Shown here: positions 9,141-21,964 of the stretch, piece by piece
Position numbering within the stretch: the stretch's first letter is position 1
Layout of the letters: each line of letters begins with the position of its first letter
Assembly: GCA_025786725.1 (NCBI GenBank)
Contig: JAHLTZ010000148.1
Location: 1 to 21,964 of the forward strand
Length of the DNA stretch: 21,964 nucleotides
From: Syncephalis fuscata
Taxonomy: Eukaryota; Zoopagomycota; Zoopagomycetes; Zoopagales; Piptocephalidaceae
Direction: 5' to 3'
The notes under the pieces: model-generated
Seen by the model: only the letters and a program-made list of their open reading frames with translations
Databases searched by the model: none
What the model was told of the DNA's origin: nothing
Translations under genes and position numbers: made by a program

Positions 9141-9434
9141 ATTGGTAGAATAAATGAGTAATAAAGATGGATACCCATGTCTCATTTTCATGGATGCATT
9201 TGTCCGTGAATTTATCGGCACGCATTTACCCTTTTTTAAATATGACACGTCAGTTTTCGTAACATGATTCAGATGACGAAAGTCACAATAAATATTTTGA
9301 ATCTATATGCAAGACACGGCGTGCCCCTTTTTAACTATCGCTGCTCTTTCTTTCTTCCCTTTCTTCACTTGTTCTCTTCACAACAAACTGCACTATCTAC
9401 TAGTTATTCTTTGGACATTGCTACTTTGATAGCA
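9141..9434. promoter_or_regulatory. Divergent promoter region (reductase / unknown membrane protein)
   Basis: About 290 bp between divergent start codons. It contains TGACACGTCA at 9243-9252, close to a CRE/bZIP-type site, and a TC-rich run (about 9344-9380) typical of a leader on the plus strand. Transcription-factor binding is inference. Confidence 0.35.
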
Positions 9435-10444
9435 ATGAGTGTGCATGGTAAGTTATTCAAGCAGCAACATTGTCAGTCTAGTGTGTTGATTGATTGATAC
9501 TATCTATACGTATAGCCAGTGAATCATCACCATCGATTATCTCGTTCGGACACGATTGGGGCTACCTTCAACAGTTGCCAACAGTACAGCTAATACTAGT
9601 AGCAGCAATAACGGTTCAGTAGATAAAGTAACTCATAATCGTAGTTACAGTCAATCTACCAGCAATACAGCCGTTAACACGACTGAAAACAACACGTCAA
9701 CATCGACGACTAAACCGTTTAGTACGGGTATTCCAGCTGATATACTATCTTCATCTATCTACGAGGATAGCCATCAAACGCCTACGTCAGCTGTAGCGTA
9801 TACAGACGTGTCATCACCAGCAATTTTTTTAAAAAACTCTACAGATTCAAATCTATCTACCTCTTTAATTGACCCTACCCAAGCTAACCGTCACATCAAA
9901 ATGGCTTCACCCTCAAACAACAAAAATAAAAAGGATAAAGCAACACCTCCAGCCGAGGTGCTTTCCAGCAAAAGCGAATTTCCACCATTGCCGACCCAAG
10001 AGGATGCACCACCACCTTCACCGCCCAATCTGGCCGAAAGTGAGAGTTATGCCCAAGCCGCCAAGCATAGTATGGGCAGTGAAAGCGAAGAGAATGATAC
10101 AGATAGGCCACAGAAGCCTCGCAAGCGATCTCGTAGTCATCTGTCCTCGCCGTCCTCGCCTAGCTCGCAAATATTAGCGGCTAAAACATGGCTAGGCGTA
10201 GGATTAGTCGCTGCAGTTATGGGAAAGATTCTACAAAATAAATCTAATCATCAAGCTGGTAAACCGTTGTTGATAGGCGGTGTAGCTACTGCGCTTCTAT
10301 CTGGACTAAGCTGGTAAGTTATTGAATAGTTAGTAGAATAGATGGAATAGATCGATATAGATAGATATAGATAGCTAATATATTGATTGTTACAGGGTCT
10401 GGCTTCGTCGATCTTCTGATAGAAATGTAAAGCGCAGCTCTTAA
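9435..10444 (+). CDS. Unrecognised Ser/Thr/Asn-rich protein with hydrophobic C-terminus
   Basis: I do not recognise a family. The longest exon (open through 10313) encodes a low-complexity N/S/T-rich region, a segment KSEFPPLPTQEDAPPPSPPN, a SYAQAAK motif, a basic patch RPQKPRKRSRSHLSSPSS, and then two hydrophobic stretches (TWLGVGLVAAVMGKIL and PLLIGGVATALLSGLSWVWL) separated by a short polar linker. The last exon (10396-10444) adds a basic tail ending RSS after an 82-nt GT-AG intron (10314-10395). The N-terminus is unsettled: ATG at 9435 followed by a GTAAGT donor at 9448 can be joined to acceptor 9515 (then a one-base shift near 9555 is needed) or to acceptor 9574 (no shift, 127-nt intron). 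A third option is the ATG at 9901 with good context (AAAATGGC). A C-terminal membrane anchor or hairpin is the most I would infer. Confidence 0.6.
10314..10395 (+). other. GT-AG intron within the unknown membrane protein gene
   Basis: Donor GTAAGT at 10314 and acceptor ACAG ending 10395. Splicing carries the frame from ..LLSGLSW into VWLRRSSDRN and a TAA at 10442. The intron contains a GATAGATATAGATAG-type simple repeat. Confidence 0.75.
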
Positions 10445-10569
10445 ATCTCATTACTGTATAAAGTTACCATTTAAACCATATTAATTAAGCAAATGTATAT
10501 AGTTAAATCAATGTATTTATAATAACAGTTAATAATAATGCGGTATAATATGTATTAATATGTAGTTTA

Positions 10570-11211
10570 TTAAAAGCCAAGACCAGATGCACCACCTTTG
10601 AATCGATTCTTTCTATTCTGCATACCTTTATTAAACTGTGATTCCATGTCTTGAGCTATTTTATTTGCCATATTACTATTGATGGCGGTATTAGCATCAT
10701 TTGATGTTGAATTGGTTGATTTACTAGTAGATCCACCACTACTACCACCACCACCTAATAACCGAAGGAATTTGTCTTTACGTGCATCATCTCCATTAAA
10801 ATCAGCTTGAGACCAATCATTCCATGGCTTTGTCGGTTGAGTCGATGTTGTTTGTTTTTGATTAGAAGACAATTCATTTGAACTAGTCAATGTAGATTCA
10901 TCGGATGACGATGATGATGCACTAGATGTTGGCTGTTCTTTCTTATGTTTCTTGTCCTTCTTGTCCTTCTTATGTTTCTTGTCCTTCTTCTTCTTTTTCT
11001 CGTCAGTCAACTTGGTAGCTACTTCTTCTACAGTTGCTTCTTTCTCGATCACTGTCTTTTTACTGTGATCTTTTTCAGTCTTTTTCTCTTTTTTACTCTT
11101 TTTCTTTAGCTTGATCGCTTGGTCATTAGTGTCATCGTGTCGTTTGGTCTTCTTATTATGCTTCTTCTCGTCCGACTCGTCCAATACATGCTTCCGCTTA
11201 TCCTTTCCCAT
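10570..11211 (-). CDS. Lysine-rich protein with C-terminal SMAP (small acidic protein-like) domain
   Basis: Single-exon protein of 213 residues starting at the ATG at 11211 (MGKDKRKHVLDES). The first half is strongly basic, with KKKSKKEKK and repeats of KKDKKHKKDKKDKK, resembling nucleolar localisation tracts. A Ser-rich linker (SSASSSSSDES) follows. The C-terminal third matches the SMAP domain pattern: W..WSQADFNGDDARKDKFLRLLGG, a Gly/Ser spacer, then MESQFNKGMQNRKNRFKGGASGLGF at the very end. This arrangement is that of lysine-rich nucleolar proteins such as KNOP1-like proteins. A nucleolar or nuclear role is inferred from the family and composition; biochemical function is unknown. It shares a divergent promoter with the zinc transporter. 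Confidence 0.8.
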   Translation of the reverse strand: MGKDKRKHVLDESDEKKHNKKTKRHDDTNDQAIKLKKKSKKEKKTEKDHSKKTVIEKEATVEEVATKLTDEKKKKKDKKHKKDKKDKKHKKEQPTSSASSSSSDESTLTSSNELSSNQKQTTSTQPTKPWNDWSQADFNGDDARKDKFLRLLGGGGSSGGSTSKSTNSTSNDANTAINSNMANKIAQDMESQFNKGMQNRKNRFKGGASGLGF

Positions 11212-13222
<2,011 letters not shown>

Positions 13223-13410
13223 CCAGTTGAATATACACACACACGCACACAATAATGGATGGCTATACTAATAATATATTTCATTTATATAACGTTTAAT
13301 TATTAAATAGTCATTACAATACTTATTTAGATTATTTAGTTATTATTATCATTTAATATTGAAATATATGACCATAGTAATAGTAAAGATATGAACGCAT
13401 TTTATTTTGT

Positions 13411-14158
13411 TTAAATCTAAGGTACAAATAGATAAATAGCCAATATTGACCATATCAATATTGTTAGTATCAATATTATTAATAAAAATAAAACATTTAC
13501 CTCATCAATATCAAACTCAAAGTTGCACTCGTCGTCTTCATCGCCAAAGGTATCAGTTTCATTGATACGAGCTATAATTACAGTAATTACAGTAGTTAGA
13601 AATAATTAGAAATAATGAGTCATAATCATTAATCATTAATGATCAATTAATTAACATGGCCCGTTTCTAGTGTGCAGTTTTACTTACCGTTTTCTGGAAG
13701 TTCACCAGCTTTCTGAAGTGCTCGTGCCTCATCGGCATTGTACTTCATAATAACATCGGCCTTGTTATCTTGGAATTCACGTAATGATAGAAGAATGATA
13801 TCGCCGTTATTAATCCAGACCTTCTTACGAAGTTTGCCACGAATGTGTGCTAGACGCTTTTCGCCATCGAAGCATTGTGCTTCCAAACGACCATTACCAA
13901 GCATCTTTAGTACTTGGGCATATTCTATTGACCAGTTAAACAGTCATCCATCGCTATTAAATACAATGAAATAAAGTAAAGGTATATAGCTTACCTTGTC
14001 CTTCATCTTTAAGAATCAGTTCACGTTTCTCGCCATCGTTCTCGTTCTTTCCACGGCGACGATTTTTACCTCCCTATTCATGATAGAATTGAATAGCCTA
14101 TTAGATATTAAACAATATCGTAAATCTAGAAGCTTACCTTGCCTTTATTCTTCGGCAT
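13411..14158 (-). CDS. TIF11: Translation initiation factor eIF1A, 5 exons
   Basis: eIF1A binds the A-site of the 40S subunit and promotes scanning and start-codon selection. Exons reading leftward: 14158-14138, 14073-13995, 13924-13688, 13571-13501 and 13416-13411, separated by GT-AG introns. The product is 137 residues: basic N-terminal tail [18 protein letters not shown], the OB-fold core with [33 protein letters not shown] and [17 protein letters not shown], then [16 protein letters not shown] and an acidic tail ending DIDEI. The final exon is just ATT TAA. It supplies the terminal Ile typical of the eIF1A acidic tail, which supports the splice. Without that splice the frame would run on into a hydrophobic extension and stop at 13417. 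The conserved intron phases and intact frame indicate a working gene. The symbol is that of the yeast orthologue. Confidence 0.95.
13417..13500 (-). other. Last intron of eIF1A, 84 nt, preceding a two-codon exon
   Basis: Donor GTAAAT at 13500 and acceptor CTTAG ending at 13417, both on the minus strand. Splicing joins ..DIDE to I-stop. Retention would add about 29 mostly hydrophobic residues. Confidence 0.75.
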
Positions 14159-14948
14159 TTCAACAAATTTCTTACAGTAGATTAAAAAGGATCTGAAGCA
14201 ATAATCGATGTCAATCAATGCTAATTGCTGGATAGAAAGAAAGAAAACGTCCAAGTCAGAATAAATAGTTTTAAAACTGCCAGTTTATTATTCATACACA
14301 TGTCGACCAATGGATCTCGTGATCACAAAATTATCAGGTGATCCAACATACCAAATTAAGTATCATTAAATGTCGCTGTATTATCCATGACGTTTTCATC
14401 AATAGTGTGTGTGTGTGTGTGTGGATGTGTTGTTATATCACGCACACATGAGAGTGACTCCGCTTTGGCACACTTAATAGGCACTTGCTCGCTCATATAG
14501 CAGGTCTACTTAACCTTTGTACTCGGCGTATCCATCTTTACCTCGCTACTGTTCATTTCTTCATAGTCTTTAGTTTCTTTCTCGTTCTCCAAAATATCCG
14601 GTTATTTAAGACTACGGGTAAGTAATAGTGCTGGTATTCGTTGTATATCAATTAATAGTCTGGTTGAATAGCCGTTCTAACTGTTTAAATAGTCTTTGTT
14701 ACTCCGGTCTTGTGCATTCCATTCTCGTTGCGGCTATCTATTGATTAGTTGTTTGTATCTTTACGACTTTCTTCGTCTGTTACCGCCAACTACGCATCGT
14801 TTGACTGTTTATTGTCAATTAGCCAGTCTTGGAACTGGCGCTTTCCTTTTATTCGCTTCTATTTCTACTTTATACTTCTTCTTATCCCGCTATTTGGTGG
14901 TTGTTCTGTTCAAGTAGCGACTAGTGCTTAGTCTTTGCTGTTATCAAC
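14159..14948. promoter_or_regulatory. Divergent promoter region (eIF1A / myosin II) with GT microsatellite
   Basis: 790 bp between the start codons of eIF1A (leftward) and myosin (rightward). It contains a run of GT at 14405-14423, a TC-rich stretch (about 14550-14590) and a possible 5' UTR intron of the myosin mRNA with donor GTAAGT at 14620 and acceptor near 14658 or 14671. Short open frames between 14696 and 14931 precede the myosin ATG and are probably untranslated leader. No other gene is seen. Confidence 0.45.
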
Positions 14949-17900
14949 ATGTCTATTCGTGGTTCAATTGGGCGTTCTGGCCTGTTACGGCTGTCGCCTT
15001 TATCTGACCAAGCATCTCAGGATGCAGTGGCCATGGCTGCTTTTGCAGAAAAGCGCTGGGTATGGGTCGAAGACAAACGGGAAGGCTATATTGCCGGCTA
15101 TATTACACGCGAAAATGGGGAAGAAGTGGATGTCCAACTCAATAATGATGAGGCAAGTAAACAAAACGATATTATTAAGTGGTTAAGTATTAATTAATGT
15201 ATCGATTGATAGCTTCGTCGTGTGCATATCAATCAAACAGAGAAGATGAATCCACCTAAATTTGACAAGGTGGAAGATATGGCAGATTTGACTTATTTAA
15301 ATGAGGCATCTGTCGTACATAATCTTCGTCTACGTTATCTTTCAAACCTTATCTATGTAAGTATTTATTAATCAATTTGTATTCAATAATATTCGTACTC
15401 ATTATTATGCTATTACTATTGTGTTATAGACTTATTCCGGTCTATTTTTAGTGGCAGTTAATCCTTATCATCGTTTACCTATCTATTCTGATTCTGTAGT
15501 CGCTTCGTATAAAAATCGTAAGCGCAATGAGATACCACCTCATATTTTTGCCATTTCCGATGCTGCCTATCATGATATGTTACAAGATCGTGAAAACCAG
15601 TCTATTCTTATTACGCAAGTATAGCAAGCTGTTGACATAATATTTTATACTAACACGTCTATTGACACTATTTAGTGGTGAATCAGGTGCCGGTAAAACG
15701 GAAAACACCAAGAAGGTTATCCAATACCTTACTTCGATTGCTAGTGAGCGGTCTGCAACTAAAGCAAATAACGGATTGGAACAGCAGATCTTACAAGCCA
15801 ATCCAATTTTGGAGGCATTTGGTAATGCCCAGTCAATAAGAAATAACAATTCTTCCCGTTTTGTAAGTATTATGGACTATAAATACGTCATTACTAATGC
15901 TTTTTATTAATAGGGTAAATTCATTCGTATTGAATTTAACGCGGCTGGGCAGATTGCCGGTGCCAATATTGAGCGCTATTTATTGGAAAAGTCTCGTGTA
16001 ACACATCAAACATCAAAAGAACGTAACTTTCACATCTTTTATCAATTACTTAAAAGTACTGATAGTACCATTAAAGGTTAGTAACATTAATACATTAATA
16101 CATTAATAAATATAATATACTTATACTATTGTTCTTGCTATTATTATTAGATCCACTATTACTGGATGGTGATGTTAATGACTATGCCTATGTTAAGAAT
16201 TCAAGTAAGGTGATCGATGGTGTTGATGATGCTGAAGAGTTCAAGAATATTCAGGTAAATTATTTAATAAATTAAATATACAAGTTTTTAACTAATAAAT
16301 AATGCATTATTATCATTATTATCACTATTTCATCATTATAGAAATCAATGGATGTTATGGGCTTTAATCAAGACGAACAACGTGACTTATTCCGTATTGT
16401 CGCAGCTATTCTTCATCTTGGCAACCTGACCGCTACTGGTGGCAGTTCTGATCAAGCTCAAATAAACGATACTGCAGTAGCTGAACGAGTTTGTCACGTA
16501 TTGGGCATTCCAGTGGCCGAATTTGTTCGTGGTCTACTACGTCCCAAAATAAAAGCTGGTCGTGATTGGGTGGCACAAGCTCGTAATGTCACTCAAGTTA
16601 ACTTCTCAGTTGAAGCACTGGCCCGTGTACTTTATGAAAGAATGTTCGGGCAGTTAATCGAGCGTATTAACATCGCTATGGACCGACCTGCTGGCAAATC
16701 GACTTTTATTGGTGTACTTGATATTGCTGGTTTTGAAATTTTTGAGGTAAGCAAGCCATTATTATTAATAATAATACACTTTTGTATTATTGAACAAACA
16801 GTTATACTAATACAATGCATTGTAGACCAATAGCTTCGAACAGCTTAATATCAATTATACCAATGAAAAGCTTCAGCAATTTTTTAATCATCATATGTTT
16901 GTACTTGAACAAGAAGAGTATAAGCGTGAAGGAATTGAATGGAAGTTTATTGACTTTGGTCTTGACTTGCAGCCTACCATTAACTTGATTGAAAAAGCAA
17001 ATGTAAGTACTACACGATATTAGTTTATAGAAATTACTAATGGTTATAATTGTTAATAGCCTATTGGTATTCTTTCATGTCTTGATGAAGAATGTGTAAT
17101 GCCAAAGGCAACTGACAAGACGTTTACGGAAAAATTGCATGCTATTTGGAAGGACAAGTCTGGCTTGTATGAGCCACTTCGCTTTGAAGATGGCTTTATT
17201 CTAAAGCATTATGCATCCAAGGTTGAGTACAGCACTGTAGGCTGGCTCGATAAGAATAAGGATCCATTGAACGACAATATCACGCGTCTGTTGGCCAAAT
17301 CAAGTGAGCGATATGTTGCATCGCTTTTCACCGACTGTCTGGAAGAGACCATCGATTGGAGTACTAAGAACCGTGTCAAGAAAGGCGCGTTCCGTACAGT
17401 TGGCCAAAAGTATAAGGAGCAGCTATCATTCCTTATGCAACAGTTATATGCGACTGAGCCACACTTTGTTCGCTGTATTCTACCGAATGAAGATAAAAAG
17501 CCGGCACGTATTGATGTATCATTGGTATTGGATCAACTTCGATGCAACGGTGTACTTGAAGGCATTAGAATTTGTCGAGCTGGCTTTCCTAATCGATTGG
17601 TATTTGCCGAGTTCCGTCAGCGCTATGAAATACTTGCGCCGGGTGTTATCCAACGTGGCTTTATGGATGGTAAACGTGCAGCGCAAAAGCTACTTGAAGC
17701 AATGCAGTTAGATCCAAGCCATTATCGTATTGGTACAAGTAAAGTATTCTTCCGTGCCGGTGTGGTAAGTTATTATAAGCAAAGTGTAATAACAGCTTAA
17801 TAATATTGATTATTATAGCTTGCTGAGCTTGAAGAGATTTGCGACTTGAAGTTATCAAACATTATTGGAAACTTCCAAGCATTATGTCGTGGCTATCTTG

Positions 17901-20900
17901 CGCGCCGTAAACATCTACGCAAGAAGAATCAGCTATTAGCTATTCAAACCATTCAGAAGAATGCACGCGTATATGTTCGACTGCGTGAATGGGCATGGTG
18001 GAAGCTATACTCCAAGGTCAAGCCATTGTTAAACGTAACACGTACCGATGAAGAGCTTAAGAAGCGTGAAACACTTATTCGCGACCTCGAAGAGAAGTTC
18101 AATAGAGAGGCTGAGGAAAAGACGCAGCTTGAATTGCAGCGTGCTAAACTTGATGCTGAAAAGCGTCTGCTTGAAGAAACATTGGTTGCTGAACGCAATG
18201 CGGCGTTGGATCAGGAAGAGATACTAAAGCGCAAGCAAGAAACAGAGCTGCGACTTCAGGAATCGCTACGTGACGTCACTGCTGAACTTGAAGCAGTTGA
18301 GGCGCGATTAGAGGAAGCTAATGCAGCAAAGGAACGTTTGGAAAGAGAGCTGACCAATCTACGCCAAGAGCAAGAAGATCAGCAAGCACAAATGGAGCGT
18401 TTGGAAAGAGAGCGAGTTGCTAAAGACCAACGCATACAGCAACTAATGAACGAAGTGCAAGCAGAGACTGAATTGGCTGCACGTGCCGCAAGTGAACGCA
18501 AAACGGTAGAGACGCGTCTAAACGATTTGAAGCAATCTTTAGAGGAAAGTTCCACTCGAGAAGCAAATCTGATCAAGATAAAACAGCAGCTACAAATTGA
18601 GATGAAGCAAATAAGTGACAAGTTGGCTCAGCGTGAAAGCGAGCAGGAGGTTGTAGAATTACGTAATGTATCAACACAAAATGACATTAAGCAGGCGCGT
18701 GAATCATTGGCTGAGTTAACGGCAGCTAAGGCCAGTGTAGAGCAATCATTGGCACGCCGCGAGGCAGAAATGAACGCACTAGCTGCCCAGCTGCAAGGTG
18801 AACGAAGTGGCCGTGAACAAGTCGACAAGCAGCGGCGAGAGCTGGTACTGCGTGTTGAAGCACTTCAAGGCGAGTTGGAGATTGAAAAAGAAGAACGTGG
18901 CAAAATAATGGCTCGTAAACAGCGCGTAGAAGAAGAAATAAACGAACTGCGTACATTATTAGAGGCACGTGGCGATGAAGAGTCACGCCAGAATGAACTC
19001 CGTAGAATTCGTGAAGCTGATCTAATGGAGCTACGTGGTCAATTGACTGCCTCTCAAGAAGCTTTAGAAGATACACGTCGCAAACATCAGCAGCTAATCG
19101 ATGAATTGCACGCGCAAACTGAAGAACTTCAACGCGAATCAGAGAATTTGTTACGTAGCAAAACAACACTTGAAAAACGAGCTACCGAGCTGCAAAGACT
19201 TGTGGAAGAGCGAGAAGAAGGCCATTCACGACTTGAAAAAGAAAAACGAGCTATTACATCGTCTTTAGAGACAGCTAATGACCGTATTACCCAGCTTGAA
19301 GGCCAGCTTACAGAGACACGACTAGCAAAAGAGCATCATGAGCAGCAGTTTATTATGCTGAACGCACGTAGCGATGAAAGCGAGTCGATGCTTGGTCGAC
19401 TGGAACGTGAGCGTAATTCGCTACAAAAGCAGCTTGAATCGGCCAGAAATGAGCTTGAAGATGAAACACGACGACGCAGTTCACTTGAAATGATGAAGAA
19501 AAAGCTTGCTATTGAAGTAGCCGACCTTCAGGCCAGACTTGAGGAAGAAGAATCTACTAAAGCGGAAATATACCAACGATTGGCCGTCAAAACGGTCGAA
19601 TATGACAATTTAGATGCTAGATTCTCTTCTGAGATGAAAGATAAGAGTGGCGATCTAGCCGAGGCCAAACGACGACTAGAAAATGAGCACGGTGAGCTGT
19701 TAGAACGCTATGGCGAACTTGAAAGACAATCTGAAATATTGGAAAAGACACGTATTCGTCTTACATCTGAAGCTGAAGATTTACGACACGAAATTGATCG
19801 TGAACATAGCGTGGCCCGTGCAGCAGAAAAGATTGTTAAGCAGATTGAGTCACAATTGGCCAGCGTTAACGAGCAGCTTTCGGCAGAACGACAGGCACGC
19901 GAATTGGCCGATTCAGGCGTGCGAAAAATGCAGTCGGCCATGGAAACGCTTCAGAGTCAGTTAGAAGAAAAGGACCAACAACTAATGACTGTACGTCGTG
20001 CCAAGACTGAACTTGAGACTGAACTTCGTGGATTAATCGATGAAATGAGCGATGGTGGCCAAAGCAAAGTTGAAGTTGAAAAGGTGAAGCGACGACTTGA
20101 AAATGACATTGCCGAACTACGTGCACGACTAGCCGAAGAAGAAGCTGTACGTCGCAAGTCGGAAGAGCTACGCCATGAGCTAGAGAATCGCATTGCAGAA
20201 CAGCAAGAGATGTCACAATCCGAGCTGTTGACAAAGGAAAGTCAGCTTGAAGAGACGCGTCGTTTATTACTTAAAGAAGTCAATTCACTTGGCGAAAGAT
20301 TGGACGCAGAGATTGCCGCAAAAGATGAGCTTTTATTAGCAAGAAAGAAGCTAGAAGAACAGCTAGAAGATGTAACATCAGCTGCAGATTTGTCCATTCG
20401 CTCAAAATCCGATTTGGAAAAGGCCAAGCAGCTTACTGAAGCCACATTACGTGAACTACGATCACGCTTGGAAGAAGAAGAGGTCGCCAGACGTAACTTT
20501 GAAGAATTGGCACGACGACATGAACGCAAGTCGAATACATTGCAAACGGAACTTGAACAACTTGAAACGCAACTGGATGCCAATGAACGATCGCGTAAGC
20601 AGCTTGAGATGCGAGTAGCCGATCTTCAGGCTGAACTTGACGATGGCCAATCGCGTACTGCACTTCAAGAATCAAATGATCGATTAAATACTGAATTAAA
20701 TCGTTTACGTCAACAACTTGCACGCGAAGAAGAAGCTCGTACCGAGTTGGAAGCGGCACGTAACATTGTACAGCTTAACAATGTTAATGCACAAGACACT
20801 TCTGAATACGCTGCGCAATTGGATAAACTTGAAGAATCTAAACGAGCACTACTCGTCGCCAGAAACTTGCTCAACAAGAGCTGGAAGATCAACGACGCGA

Positions 20901-21964
20901 AGCAGAAGCACTTGTACGACAACGCAATGAGTTGTTGGAAGAGGCCAATTCACTTAAAAGCTCACTTGAGGTTGAAATCATTGCTAAAGGCGAGGAATCA
21001 GCAGCCCGTCAAAAGCTTGCAGCTGAACTTTCAGAGCTACGTCTTCATCTTGATGTAGAGATGGTTAAATCGGCCGAAATGACCGATTCAGTTAAGGTGT
21101 ATCGCGATAAGATTGAAGCGATTATGGCCAGAATGGAAGAAGCTGAATTGGCAAAGTCCAAGGCCGAGAAGAATGAAGCTTACGTGCAGCAACAACTTAA
21201 AGATACGGAAGAGTCGATGCGCAAAGCATTTGCCGATCGTCAAACAGCCGAGGACCGTGCTCGTGCTTTAGAAGAAAAGGCAATGCAATTACAAGATCGT
21301 ATTGACGACGATGCCATTACTCTGGCCGATTTTAATGTTATACGTGAGCGCCTTCAACAGAAGTGGAAGAAGGACTTATTAAGTTCCAAAAGGAGCTTGA
21401 CGAAAAAGACTCAAGCACGGAAACAATGCGTACTATGTACCAGACCGAATTAAAAACCATCACTGAAGAGCTAGAACGTGAGCGATCAACATTGGTCAAT
21501 TTACGAGAAGTACAACGCGATCTTGAAAGCGAAGTTGATGAATTGCATAGCCGTTTAGAAACAGCAGAGCTAGCTACTGAATCAACTCAAAAAGAACGTC
21601 TTAAGATAGAGGCCCGTTTAGCCGAACTTGAACAAGCACATGACGAAACGGTTACTCAACGCGACGAACTTCAAAGCCAAATTTCTATACTACGTGCACA
21701 AGCAAGTGATGTTCGTCTACAACTTGAAGAGTCAGAGGCTAAACGCGAATTGGCCGAGAAGGCGAAGAAACATTTACAGCAACGACTAGATGAAATTGGC
21801 AATAATTACAATACGGTACATATGGGACGTGAAGCGGTTGAGAAGTCGCTTACTCAGCGTGATCATGAAGCAGCTCAGTACGAGAAATGCTTGAACAGCA
21901 ACAGTCGGCCATGGATGATGCTGCAGCTCGTCTTAAAAAAGCTGATTCCGCCGCTGCTACTGCC
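14949..21964 (+). CDS. Conventional myosin II heavy chain, 10 exons, cut off at the right edge
   Basis: Actin-based motor heavy chain; in fungi conventional myosin II drives the cytokinetic ring or septation. Exons: 14949-15152, 15213-15356, 15430-15614, 15676-15862, 15914-16076, 16151-16254, 16342-16746, 16826-17002, 17060-17764, and 17819 to the edge. The SH3-like N-terminus is near residues 33-75. Motor landmarks: P-loop GESGAGKT (about 179-186), switch I NNNSSRFGKF (about 233-243), switch [11 protein letters not shown] (about 456-464), relay [17 protein letters not shown], and the reactive-thiol helix [20 protein letters not shown]. Next come one good IQ motif ([12 protein letters not shown]), a second weak one, the lever-end proline in KVKPLL, and then a proline-free heptad coiled coil to the edge. 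At least 2140 residues are present, already longer than animal non-muscle myosin II (about 1970) and in the range of long fungal forms. One base is missing near 20852, 21377 and 21877. Two introns are GC-AG. Confidence 0.95.
15153..15212 (+). other. GC-AG intron 1 of myosin II
   Basis: Donor GCAAGT after ..GATGAG and acceptor GATAG ending 15212, 60 nt, phase 0. The only nearby GT (in AAGTAAAC) would break the frame, while this split joins NNDE to [15 protein letters not shown] exactly as in myosin II. Confidence 0.85.
15615..15675 (+). other. GC-AG intron 3 of myosin II, just before the P-loop
   Basis: Donor GCAAGT after ..ATTAC and acceptor TTTAG ending 15675, 61 nt. It yields [12 protein letters not shown], the invariant myosin P-loop. 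Use of the GT inside GCAAGTATAG with the same acceptor gives an immediate stop. Confidence 0.85.

Noticed and set aside
9264-9434. N-terminal extension of the unknown membrane protein from an in-frame ATG at 9264
   Set aside because: The stretch lies in a TC-rich leader-like region and translates to an unstructured F/L/S-rich sequence; the ATG at 9435 directly before a donor is more typical here, though the extension cannot be excluded.
14696-14931. Small plus-strand open frames upstream of myosin
   Set aside because: Overlapping short frames in a TC/TA-rich leader, with no domain signal and no splice link to the myosin frame.
18726-20759. Several minus-strand open frames of 66-147 codons
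   Set aside because: Antisense shadows of the Glu/Lys/Arg/Leu-rich myosin coiled coil, which rarely creates stops on the opposite strand.

Overview
The window reads as nuclear DNA of a fungus. Short spliceosomal introns (mostly 47-100 nt, GTAAGT donors, TAG acceptors) interrupt compact genes. eS30 is a stand-alone protein without the ubiquitin-like fusion found in animals, and an S1/P1-type secreted nuclease, an SLC16-like transporter and a very long conventional myosin II are present. The AT-rich intergenic DNA and intron-dense genes would fit an early-diverging (non-Dikarya) lineage, but that placement is inference.

Layout, left to right: an MFS monocarboxylate-type transporter (+, about 60-1729, 5' half with several single-base frameshifts); a 3 kb AT-rich stretch holding a 1.28 kb foldback/MITE-like element (2750-4031) bounded by TTAA on both sides; an S1/P1 nuclease (-, 4716-5605, one frameshift near the C-terminus); a 1.3 kb AT-rich gap; ribosomal protein eS30 (+, 6906-7587, 4 exons); a ketopantoate reductase-family protein (-, 7986-9140, 3 exons); an unrecognised Ser/Thr/Asn-rich protein with a hydrophobic C-terminus (+, 9435-10444); a lysine-rich SMAP-domain protein (-, 10570-11211); a ZnT7-like zinc transporter (+, 11790-13222, 4 exons); translation factor eIF1A (-, 13411-14158, 5 exons, the last only ATT TAA); and a conventional myosin II heavy chain (+, 14949 to beyond the right end, 10 exons visible). 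From the nuclease onward orientation alternates strictly, so neighbours are either convergent or share divergent promoters.

The genes are mostly unrelated housekeeping functions and do not form a pathway or cluster; I see no novel multi-gene system. The points that merit attention are the foldback element with an internally duplicated 335-bp arm, two GC-AG introns in the myosin gene that the motor-domain reading frame forces, the two-codon terminal exon of eIF1A, and a concentration of one-base indels at the two ends of the window. The indels look more like consensus error near contig ends than like gene decay.
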